A stretch of DNA of 64,000 bases, from assembly GCF_014851565.1 (NCBI RefSeq), contig NZ_JACVAA010000006.1, forward strand, positions 186,001-250,000, written 5' to 3'. The stretch's first letter is position 1; every line of letters starts with the position of its first letter. This document shows, piece by piece, positions 50,458 to 60,034 of the stretch. A program made the translations under genes and the position numbers. The stretch is from Pseudomonas sp. PDM15 (GTDB lineage: Bacteria > Pseudomonadota > Gammaproteobacteria > Pseudomonadales > Pseudomonadaceae). The notes below the pieces were generated by a model. That model saw only the letters and a program-made list of their open reading frames with translations. It did not search any database and was not told where the DNA came from.

Positions 50458-51384
50458 TCAGCGGTATTGCGTACTGGTGGCGCTGGTGCTGACGCGGGTG
50501 CCGGCGGTGCCTTTGACGATGGCCTCGATATCGGCCAGCGAGCCGATCACCGCGACCTTGCCGGTATTGCGGGCGAACTCGCAGGCGGCCTGGACCTTCG
50601 GTCCCATGGAGCCGGCGGCGAAGCCTAGACGCTCCAGTTCGTCCGGATGGGCCTCGGCGATGGCCTTCTGCGTCGGCTTGCCCCAGTCGATGTAGGTGGC
50701 ATCGACGTCGGTGGCGATCACCAGTAGATCGCTATCCAGCTGCTCGGCCAGCAATGCCGAGCACAGGTCCTTGTCGATCACAGCCTCCACGCCCTTGAGC
50801 TTGCCATTGTCGTACATGGTCGGGATGCCACCGCCGCCGGCGCAGATCACCACCGAGCCTTTCTCCAGCAGCCACTTCACCGGGCGGATCTCGAAGATGC
50901 GCTGCGGCCGTGGGCTGGCCACCACGCGGCGGAACTTGTCGCCATCCGGGGCAATGCTCCAGCCCTTCTCGGCGGCCAGGCGCTCGGCGTCTTCCTTGCT
51001 GTAGACCGGGCCGATCGGCTTGGTCGGCGTTCTGAACGCCGGGTCACCGCTGTCCACTTCGACCTGGGTGAGAATGGTGGCGAAAGGCACTTCGAACGGC
51101 AGCAGGTTGCCCAGCTCCTGTTCGATCATGTAGCCGATCATGCCTTCGGTTTCGGCTCCGAGCACATCCAGCGGGTAGGGGTTGGCCGCGTCGTAGGCGT
51201 TGCCCTGCAGGGCCAGCAGGCCGACCTGCGGGCCGTTGCCGTGGGCGATCACCAGTTCGTTACCGGGCGCCACCTTGGCGATCTGTTCGCAAGCGATGCG
51301 CACATTGACGCGCTGGTTCTCCGCGGTCATGGCCTCGCCACGCCGCAGCAGGGCGTTGCCGCCCAGGGCGATGACTAGTCGCAT
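50458..51384 (-). CDS. arcC: Carbamate kinase
   Basis: ATG 51384 gives 308 residues starting MRLVIALGGNALL. The amino-acid-kinase fold is marked by ALGGNALLRRGE, IAHGNGPQVGLLAL and CAGGGGIP. It makes ATP from carbamoyl phosphate and ADP, the energy-yielding last step of arginine deiminase fermentation. Last gene of arcDABC, 57 bp after arcB. Confidence 0.98.
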   Translation of the reverse strand: MRLVIALGGNALLRRGEAMTAENQRVNVRIACEQIAKVAPGNELVIAHGNGPQVGLLALQGNAYDAANPYPLDVLGAETEGMIGYMIEQELGNLLPFEVPFATILTQVEVDSGDPAFRTPTKPIGPVYSKEDAERLAAEKGWSIAPDGDKFRRVVASPRPQRIFEIRPVKWLLEKGSVVICAGGGGIPTMYDNGKLKGVEAVIDKDLCSALLAEQLDSDLLVIATDVDATYIDWGKPTQKAIAEAHPDELERLGFAAGSMGPKVQAACEFARNTGKVAVIGSLADIEAIVKGTAGTRVSTSATSTQYR

Positions 51385-51441
51385 GTTGATTCTCCTTGAG
51401 CTGCCGTGCGGGCCGGCATCGGTGCCGGCCCGCATCGGCGG

Positions 51442-52452
51442 TTAGACATCGGCCAGGGTTGAGACCAGGATCGCCTTGATGGTGTGCATGCGGTTTTCCG
51501 CCTGCTCGAAGGCAATGCACCAGGGCGATTCGAATACGTCGTCGGTCACTTCGATGCCATTCTTCAGATGCGGGTACTGCTCGGCGATCTGCTTGCCGAC
51601 CTTGGTATCGCTGTTATGGAAGGCCGGCAGGCAGTGCATGAACTTCACCCGCGGGTTGCCGGCAGCCTTCATCAGCTCGGCGTTGACCTGGTAGGGCATC
51701 AGCTCCTTGATGCGCTCGGCCCAGGCTTCCACCGGTTCGCCCATGGACACCCAGACATCGGTGTGGACGAAGTCGACGCCCTTGACCGCGGCCTTGGCGT
51801 CTTCGGTGAGGGTGATGCGCGCACCGCTTTCCTCGGCGAACTTCTGGCACGCGGCGACATGCTCGTCGGTCGGCCACAGGGCCTTGGGTGCGGCGATGCG
51901 CACATCCATGCCGAGCTTGGCGCCGATCAGCAGCAGCGAGTTACCCATGTTGTTGCGCGCGTCGCCGAGGTAGGCGTAGCTGATCTCGTGCAGCGGCTTG
52001 TCGCTGTGCTCGCGCATGGTCAGCACGTCGGCGAGCATCTGGGTCGGGTGGTATTCGTCGGTCAGGCCGTTGAACACCGGCACGCCGGCGTACTTGGCCA
52101 GGTCCTCGACGATCTCCTGCTTGAAGCCGCGGTACTCGATGGCGTCGTACATGCGGCCGAGCACGCGGGCGGTGTCCTTCATGCTCTCCTTGTGGCCGAT
52201 CTGCGAGGAACCTGGATCGATGTAGGTGACGTTGGCGCCCTGGTCATAGGCGGCGACCTCGAAGGCGCAGCGGGTGCGGGTGGAGGTCTTCTCGAAGATC
52301 AGCGCGATGTTCTTGCGCAGCAGGTGAGGCTGCTCGGTGCCGGTGTACTTGGCGCGCTTGAGGTCGCGGGACAGGTCCAGCAGGTAGCGCAGCTCGCGAG
52401 TGCTGTGGTGCATCAGGCTGAGCAGGTTGCGGTTGTGCATGTTGAAAGCCAT
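51442..52452 (-). CDS. arcB: Catabolic ornithine carbamoyltransferase
   Basis: The 336-residue enzyme phosphorolyses citrulline to ornithine and carbamoyl phosphate in the catabolic direction. Carbamoyl-phosphate binding is in FEKTSTRTRCAF (STRTR), with HPTQMLADVLT and the ornithine-binding HCLPAFH. Its place in the arc operon, not sequence alone, marks it as the catabolic ArcB rather than biosynthetic ArgF. Confidence 0.97.
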   Translation of the reverse strand: MAFNMHNRNLLSLMHHSTRELRYLLDLSRDLKRAKYTGTEQPHLLRKNIALIFEKTSTRTRCAFEVAAYDQGANVTYIDPGSSQIGHKESMKDTARVLGRMYDAIEYRGFKQEIVEDLAKYAGVPVFNGLTDEYHPTQMLADVLTMREHSDKPLHEISYAYLGDARNNMGNSLLLIGAKLGMDVRIAAPKALWPTDEHVAACQKFAEESGARITLTEDAKAAVKGVDFVHTDVWVSMGEPVEAWAERIKELMPYQVNAELMKAAGNPRVKFMHCLPAFHNSDTKVGKQIAEQYPHLKNGIEVTDDVFESPWCIAFEQAENRMHTIKAILVSTLADV

Positions 52453-52517
52453 GGTTCTTTCTCCTCGTGGGTATGGGAAACCGCGCCCGGCGGCGGATGG
52501 CCGCCGGGGTGGCTTGA

Positions 52518-53768
52518 TCAGTAGTCGATCGGATCGCGGATGATCGGGCAGGTCATGCAGTGACCACCGCCGCGGCCGCGGCCAAGTTCGCTGGCGCTGA
52601 TGGTGACAACCTCGACCCCGGCCTTGCGCAGCAGGGTGTTGGTGTAGGTGTTACGGTCATAGCCGACCACCACGCCAGGTTCCAGGCAGACCACGTTGTT
52701 GCCGTCGTCCCACTGCTCACGCTCGGCCTCGAAGCTGTCGCCGCCGGTTTCCACCACGCGCAGTTTCTTCAGGTTGAGGGATTCGGCGACCACGTCGAGG
52801 AACGACTTGTCCTCGCGGCGTACGTCGATGCCGCCTGGCTTGCTCTCGTCCGGGCGTAGTACGAACGGCACGATCTGGTAGGCGACTTCCGGGAAGACGG
52901 TGACCAGGTCGCGGTCGCAGAAGCTGAACACGGTGTCCAGGTGCATGGCCGCGCGCGACTTGCCGAGGCCGGCGACTACCACCCGTTCGGCGGCGCCGGC
53001 CTTGAACAGGGCCTGGGCCACCTGGCCGATGGCCTGGTGCGAGGAACGCTCGCCCATGCCGATCAGCACGGTGCCGTTACCGATCGGCATCACGTCGCCG
53101 CCTTCCAGGGTCGCGGCGCCGTGGTCGACGTCCGGGTCGCCGTACCAGATCTGGAAGTCGGCATTCACGAAGTCCGGATGGAACTTGTAGATGGCGCTGG
53201 CCAGCAGGGTTTCCTGGCGGCGTGCCGGCCAGTACATCGGGTTGAGGGTGACGCCGCCGTAGATCCAGCAGGTGGTGTCGCGGGTGAACTGGGTGTTGGG
53301 CAGCGGCGGGAAGATGAAGCTGGACTCGCCGAGGTAGGCATTGAACATCTTCGCCACCTCGGAGCTCTTGTGCTTGGCCAGGTCGGCGCCCGATACGCCA
53401 CCTATCAGGAACTCGGCAATCTTGCGTGCCTCAAGCCCCTCGATGAACGAGCGAACCTCGTTCTGCAGGCCGAGGCCGACACTGTTGGGGGTGAGCTTGC
53501 GGTCGAGGATCCAGGCCAGCGCGTCCTTGTTGCTGACAGTCTGCTCCAGCAGGTTGTGCATCTCCACCACGTCGATGCCGCGCTCGCGCATCTTGGTCAT
53601 GAAGTCGAAGTGATCGCGCTTGGCCTGGCTGACCCAGATCACGTCGTCGAACAGTAGCTCGTCGCAGTTGTTGGGGGTCAGGCGCAGGTGGGCGAGACCG
53701 GGTGAGCAGACCATTACCTTGTGCAGCTTGCCGGCTTCGGAATGGACGCCGAGGGCTTTCTTGGACAT
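52518..53768 (-). CDS. arcA: Arginine deiminase
   Basis: The 416-residue enzyme hydrolyses arginine to citrulline and ammonia. It has the guanidino-modifying fold with FTRDTTCWI, LEGGDVMPIG, HLDTVFSF (catalytic His) and the C-terminal nucleophile C404 in RGGGHCMTCPI. Second gene of the operon, 15 bp after arcD. Confidence 0.98.
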   Translation of the reverse strand: MSKKALGVHSEAGKLHKVMVCSPGLAHLRLTPNNCDELLFDDVIWVSQAKRDHFDFMTKMRERGIDVVEMHNLLEQTVSNKDALAWILDRKLTPNSVGLGLQNEVRSFIEGLEARKIAEFLIGGVSGADLAKHKSSEVAKMFNAYLGESSFIFPPLPNTQFTRDTTCWIYGGVTLNPMYWPARRQETLLASAIYKFHPDFVNADFQIWYGDPDVDHGAATLEGGDVMPIGNGTVLIGMGERSSHQAIGQVAQALFKAGAAERVVVAGLGKSRAAMHLDTVFSFCDRDLVTVFPEVAYQIVPFVLRPDESKPGGIDVRREDKSFLDVVAESLNLKKLRVVETGGDSFEAEREQWDDGNNVVCLEPGVVVGYDRNTYTNTLLRKAGVEVVTISASELGRGRGGGHCMTCPIIRDPIDY

Positions 53769-53783
53769 ATCGAACTCCTTCTC

Positions 53784-55211
53784 TTACAGACTCAGGAAAC
53801 CGTCATACAGGCCGTAGGCGGCAATGACGGCGCCAATCAGCACGACGAGGAAAATGACCTTCTCGATGCCGGTGAAGATGGGTTGGCCCAGCTCGCGCTT
53901 GGCCTTGGCGAACAGGATGGCGCCAGGCGCATAGAGCAGGGCGGACAGCAGCAGGTACTGGATGCCGGCGGCATACACCAGCCAGACGGCGTAGAGGGTG
54001 GACACCAGGGCGATGAACAGGTCCTTGTTGCGTTCGCCGCCGGCGTTCTCGTAGGTCTCGCCGCGGAATGCCAGCAGCACCGCATAGGCGCTCGACCAGA
54101 AGTACGGCACCAGGATCATCGAGGTGGCCAGGTACAGCAGGCTGAGGTAGGTGGAGCTGTTGAACAGGGTGATGATGAGGAACAGCTGGATCAGCGCATT
54201 GGTCAGCCACAACGCGTTGACCGGCACCTGGTTGGCGTTCTCCTTGCGCAGGAACTCCGGCATGGTGTGGTCACGGGCGCTGGCGAAGAGGATCTCGGCG
54301 CACAGCAGGGTCCAGGACAGCAGGGCCCCGGCCAGGGAAACCAGCAGACCGATGCTGATCAGCTGGGCGCCCCAGGGGCCGACCACATGCTCCAGCACAC
54401 CGGCCATCGACGGGTTCTTCAGCCCGGCCAGCTGGGCCTGGGCCAGGATGCCCTGGGACAGCACGTTGACCAGAACCAGCAGCAGGAGCACGCCTACGAA
54501 GCCGATCACCGTGGCCTTGCCCACGTCGCTGCGTTTCTCGGCGCGGGCGGAGAAGATGCTGGCGCCCTCGATGCCGATGAACACCCAGACGGTAACCAGC
54601 ATCATCTTGCGCACCTGGTCCATCACGCTGCCGAGCTCGGTGTTACCGGCGCCCCAGAAGTCGCTGGTGAACACGTCCATCTTGAACGCGATGGCGGCAA
54701 TCACGATGAACAGTGCCAGCGGTACCATCTTGGCAATGGTGGTGATGGTGTTGATGAAGGCGGCTTCCTTGATCCCACGCAGCACCAGGAAGTGCAGCAG
54801 CCAGAGCAGCACCGAGGCGCAGATCACCGCCGGCAGGGTGTTGCCCTCACCGAATACCGGGAAGAAATAACCGAGGGTGGAGAACAGCAGCACCATGTAG
54901 CTGACGTTGCCGATCCACGCGCTGATCCAGTAGCCCCAAGCCGAGGAGAAACCCATGTAGTCGCCGAAGCCGGCCTTGGCGTACGCATATACCCCGCCAT
55001 CCAGGTTGGGCTTGCGGTTGGCCAGGGTCTGGAAGACGAAGGCCAGGGTCAGCATGCCGACCCCGGTGATCAGCCAGCCGATCAGGGTGGCGCCGGCGCT
55101 GGCGCTGTTGGCGATGTTCTGCGGTAGGGAGAAGATCCCGCCGCCGACCATGGAGCCGACCACCAGGGCAATCAACGCACCCAGGCGAAGTTTGTTTGCA
55201 GAGTCGGACAT
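53784..55211 (-). CDS. arcD: Arginine/ornithine antiporter
   Basis: The 475-residue APC-family transporter has about 12 membrane helices and the conserved first-helix motif VVGSMVGGGIFSLPQNIA. It swaps external arginine for internal ornithine so the deiminase pathway runs without net charge cost. First gene of arcDABC and directly behind the Anr box. Confidence 0.96.
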   Translation of the reverse strand: MSDSANKLRLGALIALVVGSMVGGGIFSLPQNIANSASAGATLIGWLITGVGMLTLAFVFQTLANRKPNLDGGVYAYAKAGFGDYMGFSSAWGYWISAWIGNVSYMVLLFSTLGYFFPVFGEGNTLPAVICASVLLWLLHFLVLRGIKEAAFINTITTIAKMVPLALFIVIAAIAFKMDVFTSDFWGAGNTELGSVMDQVRKMMLVTVWVFIGIEGASIFSARAEKRSDVGKATVIGFVGVLLLLVLVNVLSQGILAQAQLAGLKNPSMAGVLEHVVGPWGAQLISIGLLVSLAGALLSWTLLCAEILFASARDHTMPEFLRKENANQVPVNALWLTNALIQLFLIITLFNSSTYLSLLYLATSMILVPYFWSSAYAVLLAFRGETYENAGGERNKDLFIALVSTLYAVWLVYAAGIQYLLLSALLYAPGAILFAKAKRELGQPIFTGIEKVIFLVVLIGAVIAAYGLYDGFLSL

Positions 55212-55558
55212 TTTGATATCTCCAATAGCGGAGTGGAGTTAGGAGCATTGGGCTCGCTACGGGAGAGTGGGGTATTGATCTCAATCAATAGCTCGCTATC
55301 CATTGCTCGGCAATACTGTCCCTGTCTTGCCAGAACTACTCAGGACATATCTTGGGTATAGCGAAGAAACCTCGTCTTAGACGGCCTCTACCCGTTCTGG
55401 TCGGGCATAGAGGAAACTAGTCGAACTTTTATCGCTTTCAAGTTTCAGCAAGATGTCTCTTATGCGTAATGGCAAGTTGCTTTCTGCTTATTCGAGATTA
55501 ATTCGAGGCTAGTTACTTCGAATTCTTATAAGTTGACAGCAATGCCAAGGGGGTTGCG
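55212..55558. other. 347-bp control region between arcD and DUF5064 gene
   Basis: This gap is much more AT-rich than the surrounding genes. Apart from the Anr box at 55275-55288 it holds no open frame with a ribosome-binding site. It should carry the arcDABC promoter on minus and, on plus, a promoter for the DUF5064 gene, whose Shine-Dalgarno AAGGGGG is near 55546-55552. ArgR sites are expected for such operons but I cannot assign them by eye. Confidence 0.55.
55275..55288. promoter_or_regulatory. Anr/FNR box of the arcDABC operon
   Basis: A perfect TTGAT-CTCA-ATCAA dyad (55275-55288) lies 63 bp upstream of the arcD ATG. It matches the FNR/Anr consensus exactly and is in the right place to activate arcDABC when oxygen is low, as known in P. 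aeruginosa. Confidence 0.92.
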
Positions 55559-55936
55559 ATGTTCCGCCCAGGACATGTCGAACTACGCCGCGAACCTGCA
55601 CCCGGTGAGCCCGGCTTTCAGTTGAGCCTGGAATACCGGGTATGCCGCGATGAAGATGGCTGCCACGTCGATTTCGAGCTGGACGGCGATGTGGCCGGGC
55701 AACCAGTGCACGATGGCTTCAGCCTGCGTCGCGACGTGGCCTACAACTTCCTGCAGAGTGCCGGGCGCTGCCTGCGCCGGCGCGGCATCAAGCCGGCGCA
55801 CCCGGCGCTGTTCGCCTTCCACGAGGATTACAACCGGGTATTCGCCGACCTGCGCCGCCAGCTACGTGCCGACCCTGGCGAGCCGGTAGACCTGGAGCGA
55901 TTCTTGCTCGATCGCGGTGAAGCGATGCTGCACTAG
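55559..55936 (+). CDS. DUF5064 family protein
   Basis: The 125-residue cytoplasmic protein starts MFRPGHVELRREPAPGEPG and has the pattern of the Pseudomonas DUF5064 family: SLEYRVCRDEDG, FELDGDVAGQPV and a late helical part with HEDYNRVFADLRRQL. No function is known. A good AAGGGGG ribosome-binding site supports the start. The stop overlaps the dctD stop by four bases on the opposite strand. Confidence 0.78.
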   Translation: MFRPGHVELRREPAPGEPGFQLSLEYRVCRDEDGCHVDFELDGDVAGQPVHDGFSLRRDVAYNFLQSAGRCLRRRGIKPAHPALFAFHEDYNRVFADLRRQLRADPGEPVDLERFLLDRGEAMLH

Positions 55937-57294
55937 TCTTCGTCGCCGTCCGAATCCAGGCCGTGCTTGCGCAGCTTGTCGTGCAGTGTCTTGCGCGGCA
56001 GGCCGAGGGCCTCGGCGAGGCTGCGCAGGGAGTTGTGTCCCTTGGCCATCTCGGCGGCGATCAGCGCGCGCTCGTAAGCTTCGACCCGCTCACCGAGGCT
56101 CTGCTCGCTGGCTTCGGCCAGCGCCCCTCCACCCGGAAGATCCAGGCCGATATCCAGCCCCATGGCGAAGCGCTCGGCGGCGTTCTGCAGCTCGCGCACA
56201 TTGCCCGGCCAGGCGTGGCTGAGCAGTTGCGCACGCTGCCCTGACTGCAGCTCGCGGATCGGCAGGCCGTGGCGCTGGGCGGCGGCCTCGGCATGGTGCT
56301 GGAACAGCAGCAGAATATCGGCGCCACGCTCGCGCAGCGGTGGAATGCGCAGCGGCGCCACGTTCAGCCGGTAATAGAGGTCGGCGCGGAAACGCCCCTG
56401 GTCGGCGGCCACGCGCAGGTCTTCCTTGGTTGCGGCGATCACGCGGATATCCAGGGGGACTAGCTGGTTGCCGCCGAGGCGCTCGACCACTCGCTCCTGC
56501 AGCAGGCGCAGGAGCTTGACCTGAATATCTGGGCTCATGCTCTCGATCTCGTCGAGGAACAGGGTGCCGCCGTTGGCGAATTCGAACTTGCCGATACGGC
56601 GTTTCTGCGCGCCAGTGAAGGCGCCGGGCTCGTGGCCGAACAGCTCGCTCTCCACCACCGACTCGGCCAGGGCGCCGGCGTTAATTGCCACGAACGGGCC
56701 CTTCTTGCGTGCGGAGAGGTCGTGCAGCGCACGCGCCACCACTTCCTTGCCGGCGCCGGTCTCGCCGAGGATCAGGACATCGGTGTGGATGGCCGCCAGT
56801 GCACCGACCTGCTCGCGCAGGCGCAGCATGGGGGCGGACTGGCCAATCAGGCGCGCGCCCAGCTCATTGCGGTCGGCCAAAGCCAGGCGCAGGCTGCGGT
56901 TCTCCAGCACCAGGCGGCGCAGCTCCAGGGCGCGGCGCACACCATCGAGCAGGGCCTCGCTGGCGAAAGGTTTTTCCAAGAAGTCGTAGGCGCCGGCGCG
57001 CATGGCCTGCACGGCCAGTGGCACGTCGCCGTGGCCGGTGATCAGCAGCACCGGTAGCTCGGCGTCCTGCTGGTGCAGTTGCTCCAGCAGTTGCAGGCCG
57101 TCGATGCCAGGCATGCGGATGTCGCTGACCACCACGCCCGGCCAGTCCGCGGCGATGCGCTCGGCCACGCCGCGGGCGTCGGCCAGGGTTTCCACGCGCA
57201 GGCCGGCCAGGTCGAGGGTTTGTGCCAGGGCCTGGCGCAGGTGCTCGTCGTCGTCGATCAGCAGAACCTGGGTGCGGGCGTCAATGGCGCTCAT
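55933..57294 (-). CDS. dctD: Sigma-54 response regulator DctD
   Basis: ATG 57294 gives 453 residues: receiver domain with phosphorylated D58 in VVVSDIRMPG, an AAA+ domain with GETGAGKE, the sigma-54-contacting GAFTGA loop (EPGAFTGAQKRR) and LFLDEIESM, and a Fis-type helix-turn-helix at the end (LAEALGLPRKTLHDKL). It matches DctD, which activates C4-dicarboxylate uptake genes with RpoN. Its start overlaps the kinase stop by four bases. The usual target genes dctPQM are not next to it. Confidence 0.9.
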   Translation of the reverse strand: MSAIDARTQVLLIDDDEHLRQALAQTLDLAGLRVETLADARGVAERIAADWPGVVVSDIRMPGIDGLQLLEQLHQQDAELPVLLITGHGDVPLAVQAMRAGAYDFLEKPFASEALLDGVRRALELRRLVLENRSLRLALADRNELGARLIGQSAPMLRLREQVGALAAIHTDVLILGETGAGKEVVARALHDLSARKKGPFVAINAGALAESVVESELFGHEPGAFTGAQKRRIGKFEFANGGTLFLDEIESMSPDIQVKLLRLLQERVVERLGGNQLVPLDIRVIAATKEDLRVAADQGRFRADLYYRLNVAPLRIPPLRERGADILLLFQHHAEAAAQRHGLPIRELQSGQRAQLLSHAWPGNVRELQNAAERFAMGLDIGLDLPGGGALAEASEQSLGERVEAYERALIAAEMAKGHNSLRSLAEALGLPRKTLHDKLRKHGLDSDGDED

Positions 57295-59096
57295 GAAAAC
57301 TCCTCGGGCGGTTGCAAGTTGGCGCCGGGTGCGGCGCTGCGCAGCTGCAGGGTGACCAGCGCGCCGCCATCCGGGTGATTGGCCAGCAGCAGCTCGCCGC
57401 CCAGGGCCTGCATCAGCGTCTCGCAGATGGCCAGGCCGAGGCCGAGGCCCTGGGTGCTGGTCTTGGTGGTGAAGAAGGGCTCGCGCGCATGGGCCAGGGC
57501 CTGCTCGGAGAAGCCGGGACCATTGTCGCGCAGTAGCAGGTTGACGCCATTCCCGGTGAGTTCGGCACTTAGCCACAGGCGCCGTGGCGGAGCCTTTTCA
57601 CTGAGCGCGTCGAGGGCGTTGGCCAGCAGGTTGCCGAGCACCTGGCGCAGGCGCGTCTCGCCGGCCTGCACCCACAGGGTGGCATCCGGCAGGTCGCGAA
57701 TCAGCTCCACGTCCAGCGTCCGGCGACGCTTGGCCAGCAGGGCCAGTGCATCGTCCAGCGCCGGTTGCAGGGCCACGCTCTCCGGCGCATGCCTGTCGCG
57801 CCGGGCGAACGCGCGCAGGTGGGCGATGATCGAGGCCATGCGCCCGGTCAGTTCGCTGATCTGCTTGAGGTTGCCGCGCACATCGTCAGTGCGCTGATGG
57901 TCGAGCAATACGCCGGCGTTGTCGGCATAGCTGCGGATCGCCGCCAGAGGCTGGTTGAGCTCATGGCTGATGCTGGCGCTCATGGTGCCCAGCGCCGTCA
58001 GCTTGCCGGCCTGGACCAGCTCGTCCTGGGTGCGCAGCAGCTCCTGCTGGGCGTGCTCGCGTTCCAGCACCTCGTCCTTGAGGCGATTGTTCAGCGTCTC
58101 CAGGTCGCGGGTGCGCTCCAGCACGCGCATCTCCAGCTCGCGTTTGGCGCGGGCATCCAGGGCGATGCGCTCGATGTAGTGACGTCGGCGCTGCAGCAGC
58201 AGGCCCAGCATCAGCAGGCCCGCCAGCAGCGCTGCGCCACCCACGGCCAGGGTGGTGCGTACCTGGCGATCGACCAGCTGGCGCGGGGCGAGGATGCTGG
58301 CGGTCAGCCCGGTCTCCTGCAGCTCGCGGCTCTGGATCAGCCAGGCGCTGTCGTCCAGTTGCAGCGGCGTGGGCGCCTGGGTCGGGTAGGGCTGGTTGGC
58401 GGCGATGGCGGCGCGCTCGGCGTTGTCCAGCTCGCGGGTGGCACGGAAGCGCCAGTCGCTGCGCGAGGAGATGATCACCACGCCGTTGCTGTCGGTCACC
58501 ATCAGCTGCTCCGGGGTGTTGCCCCACAGCGCCTCGGAGTCGTCCAGGTCGACCTTGACCACCAGAATTCCGATCACCCGCTCGCCGTCGCGCACCGGGC
58601 TGGAGAAGAAATAGCCGCGCTTGCGCGAGGTGGTGCCGAGACCGAAGAAGCGCCCCGGCTTGCCGGCCAGCGCCTCGCGAAAGTACGGACGATAGGTGAA
58701 GTCGCGGCCGACGAAGCTGTCCGCCTGGTCCCAGTTCGACGAGGTCAGGGTGATGCCCGCGGGGCTCATCAGGTAGATCACGTCAGCGCCGGTTTCCTCG
58801 CGCACCTGGGTCAGCAGGCGGTTGGCCCGCTCCTGCAGCGCCTTGTCGGTCGGCGCGGCGAGCAATGAGCGCAGTGGCGGCAGGTCGGCGAGGATATTCG
58901 GCAGCACCTCGTAGCGGCGCAGCGTGCCGAACAGGTTGGCGACATACAGGTCGAAGGTCTGGCGATTCTGCTCGAGCAGCTCGCCGCGGTAATAGCGCTC
59001 AGCGAAGAACTGCAGCGGCCACAGCAGCGGAGCCAGTAGCAGGGCCAACAGAGCCAGGCTGCGCCAGCGTGGGCGATAGACGCTTGCTGGGTTCAT
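57291..59096 (-). CDS. dctB: Sensor histidine kinase DctB
   Basis: The 601-residue kinase has two membrane helices (about residues 12-32 and 278-300) around a periplasmic sensor of the double-Cache type seen in DctB (TDSNGVVIISSRSDWRF, GIGTTSRKRGYFFSSPVRD-like). A coiled coil and PAS-free linker lead to the HisKA motif SASISHELNQPLAAIRSYADN with the phosphorylated histidine, then N, G1 and G2 boxes (GNLLANALDALSE, LRDNGPGFSE, TQGLGLGLAI). It senses C4-dicarboxylates and phosphorylates DctD. Confidence 0.9.
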   Translation of the reverse strand: MNPASVYRPRWRSLALLALLLAPLLWPLQFFAERYYRGELLEQNRQTFDLYVANLFGTLRRYEVLPNILADLPPLRSLLAAPTDKALQERANRLLTQVREETGADVIYLMSPAGITLTSSNWDQADSFVGRDFTYRPYFREALAGKPGRFFGLGTTSRKRGYFFSSPVRDGERVIGILVVKVDLDDSEALWGNTPEQLMVTDSNGVVIISSRSDWRFRATRELDNAERAAIAANQPYPTQAPTPLQLDDSAWLIQSRELQETGLTASILAPRQLVDRQVRTTLAVGGAALLAGLLMLGLLLQRRRHYIERIALDARAKRELEMRVLERTRDLETLNNRLKDEVLEREHAQQELLRTQDELVQAGKLTALGTMSASISHELNQPLAAIRSYADNAGVLLDHQRTDDVRGNLKQISELTGRMASIIAHLRAFARRDRHAPESVALQPALDDALALLAKRRRTLDVELIRDLPDATLWVQAGETRLRQVLGNLLANALDALSEKAPPRRLWLSAELTGNGVNLLLRDNGPGFSEQALAHAREPFFTTKTSTQGLGLGLAICETLMQALGGELLLANHPDGGALVTLQLRSAAPGANLQPPEEFS

Positions 59097-59164
59097 ATTC
59101 TATGCCCCCCTCGTTGAGCGCTACCGGCGCTATAGCCTGTGAAATAGTCAGCCAGCGCTCCGCA

Positions 59165-60034
59165 TTAGCGCGGGTTGCTTAAGCATTCAGCGAGAGCTGA
59201 TTTCCAATCAGGCATAGAAATGTGCCAGTCCGCTTGCAATTTGCTGCAATCCAGGCGTGAGTTGAGCGGTCTTTTGGCTGGGGTGGGGTATTCGCTCGAA
59301 GCTATAGGTAGCAAGTGTGCGCACTCTTTTCCTTGAAGACGCAGCTGCTCAGAAATAGCGCTTGCGAAGCCAAACCATGAGGTTTCGCCTGCGGCGGTTA
59401 GATGGTAAGTGCCCCATTTGGCAGAGCCTGCCTGCCACTGTTGGATCATCTGCGCTGTAGCTTGAGCAATGCTACCGGCCCAAGTGGGTGCGCCAATTTG
59501 GTCATCGACCACCTTGAGCTCCTCGCGCTCTTGCAGCAGGCGTTGCATTGTCAGTAGGAAGTTATGTCCTTGCTGTGAGTAAACCCAGCTGGTTCGCAGA
59601 ATTAGATGCTCACCAGTAACTGCCTGAATTGCTAGTTCGCCGGCCAATTTGCTCCGCGCATATACGCCAAGTGGATTCGGCTCATCCTCTTCGGTATATG
59701 GAGTGGTTTTCTCGCCATCGAAAACATAGTCTGTCGAGTAGTGGATGAGTGGGGCGCCAAGCTTATTGGCTTCTTCTGCAATGACACCCACAGCCTCTGC
59801 ATTGATTGCCAAGACAAGATCTTGCTCGCTTTCGGCGCGGTCAACTGCAGTATGAGCTACGGTGTTGATGATCAGGTCTGGTGTATGTTTACTGAGCTGA
59901 TAGCGGATGCTTTCCAATTGAGTGAAGTCCATCTCTGATCTATCAAGACAGATAAGTTGCTTGCAAAGCTTAGATAGACTCAGTTGCAGCTCTCGAGAGA
60001 TCTGACCGCTCTTTCCGCACAATACAATTTTCAT
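59165..60034 (-). CDS. rmlD: dTDP-4-dehydrorhamnose reductase
   Basis: The 289-residue SDR enzyme makes the last step to dTDP-L-rhamnose. It has the NADPH motif LCGKSGQISRELQ, the INTVAHTAVDRAE segment and the STDYVFDG (catalytic Thr) and YARSKLAGE (YxxxK) motifs. Its ATG overlaps the rmlC stop by four bases. GC is clearly lower than upstream housekeeping genes. Confidence 0.96.
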   Translation of the reverse strand: MKIVLCGKSGQISRELQLSLSKLCKQLICLDRSEMDFTQLESIRYQLSKHTPDLIINTVAHTAVDRAESEQDLVLAINAEAVGVIAEEANKLGAPLIHYSTDYVFDGEKTTPYTEEDEPNPLGVYARSKLAGELAIQAVTGEHLILRTSWVYSQQGHNFLLTMQRLLQEREELKVVDDQIGAPTWAGSIAQATAQMIQQWQAGSAKWGTYHLTAAGETSWFGFASAISEQLRLQGKECAHLLPIASSEYPTPAKRPLNSRLDCSKLQADWHISMPDWKSALAECLSNPR

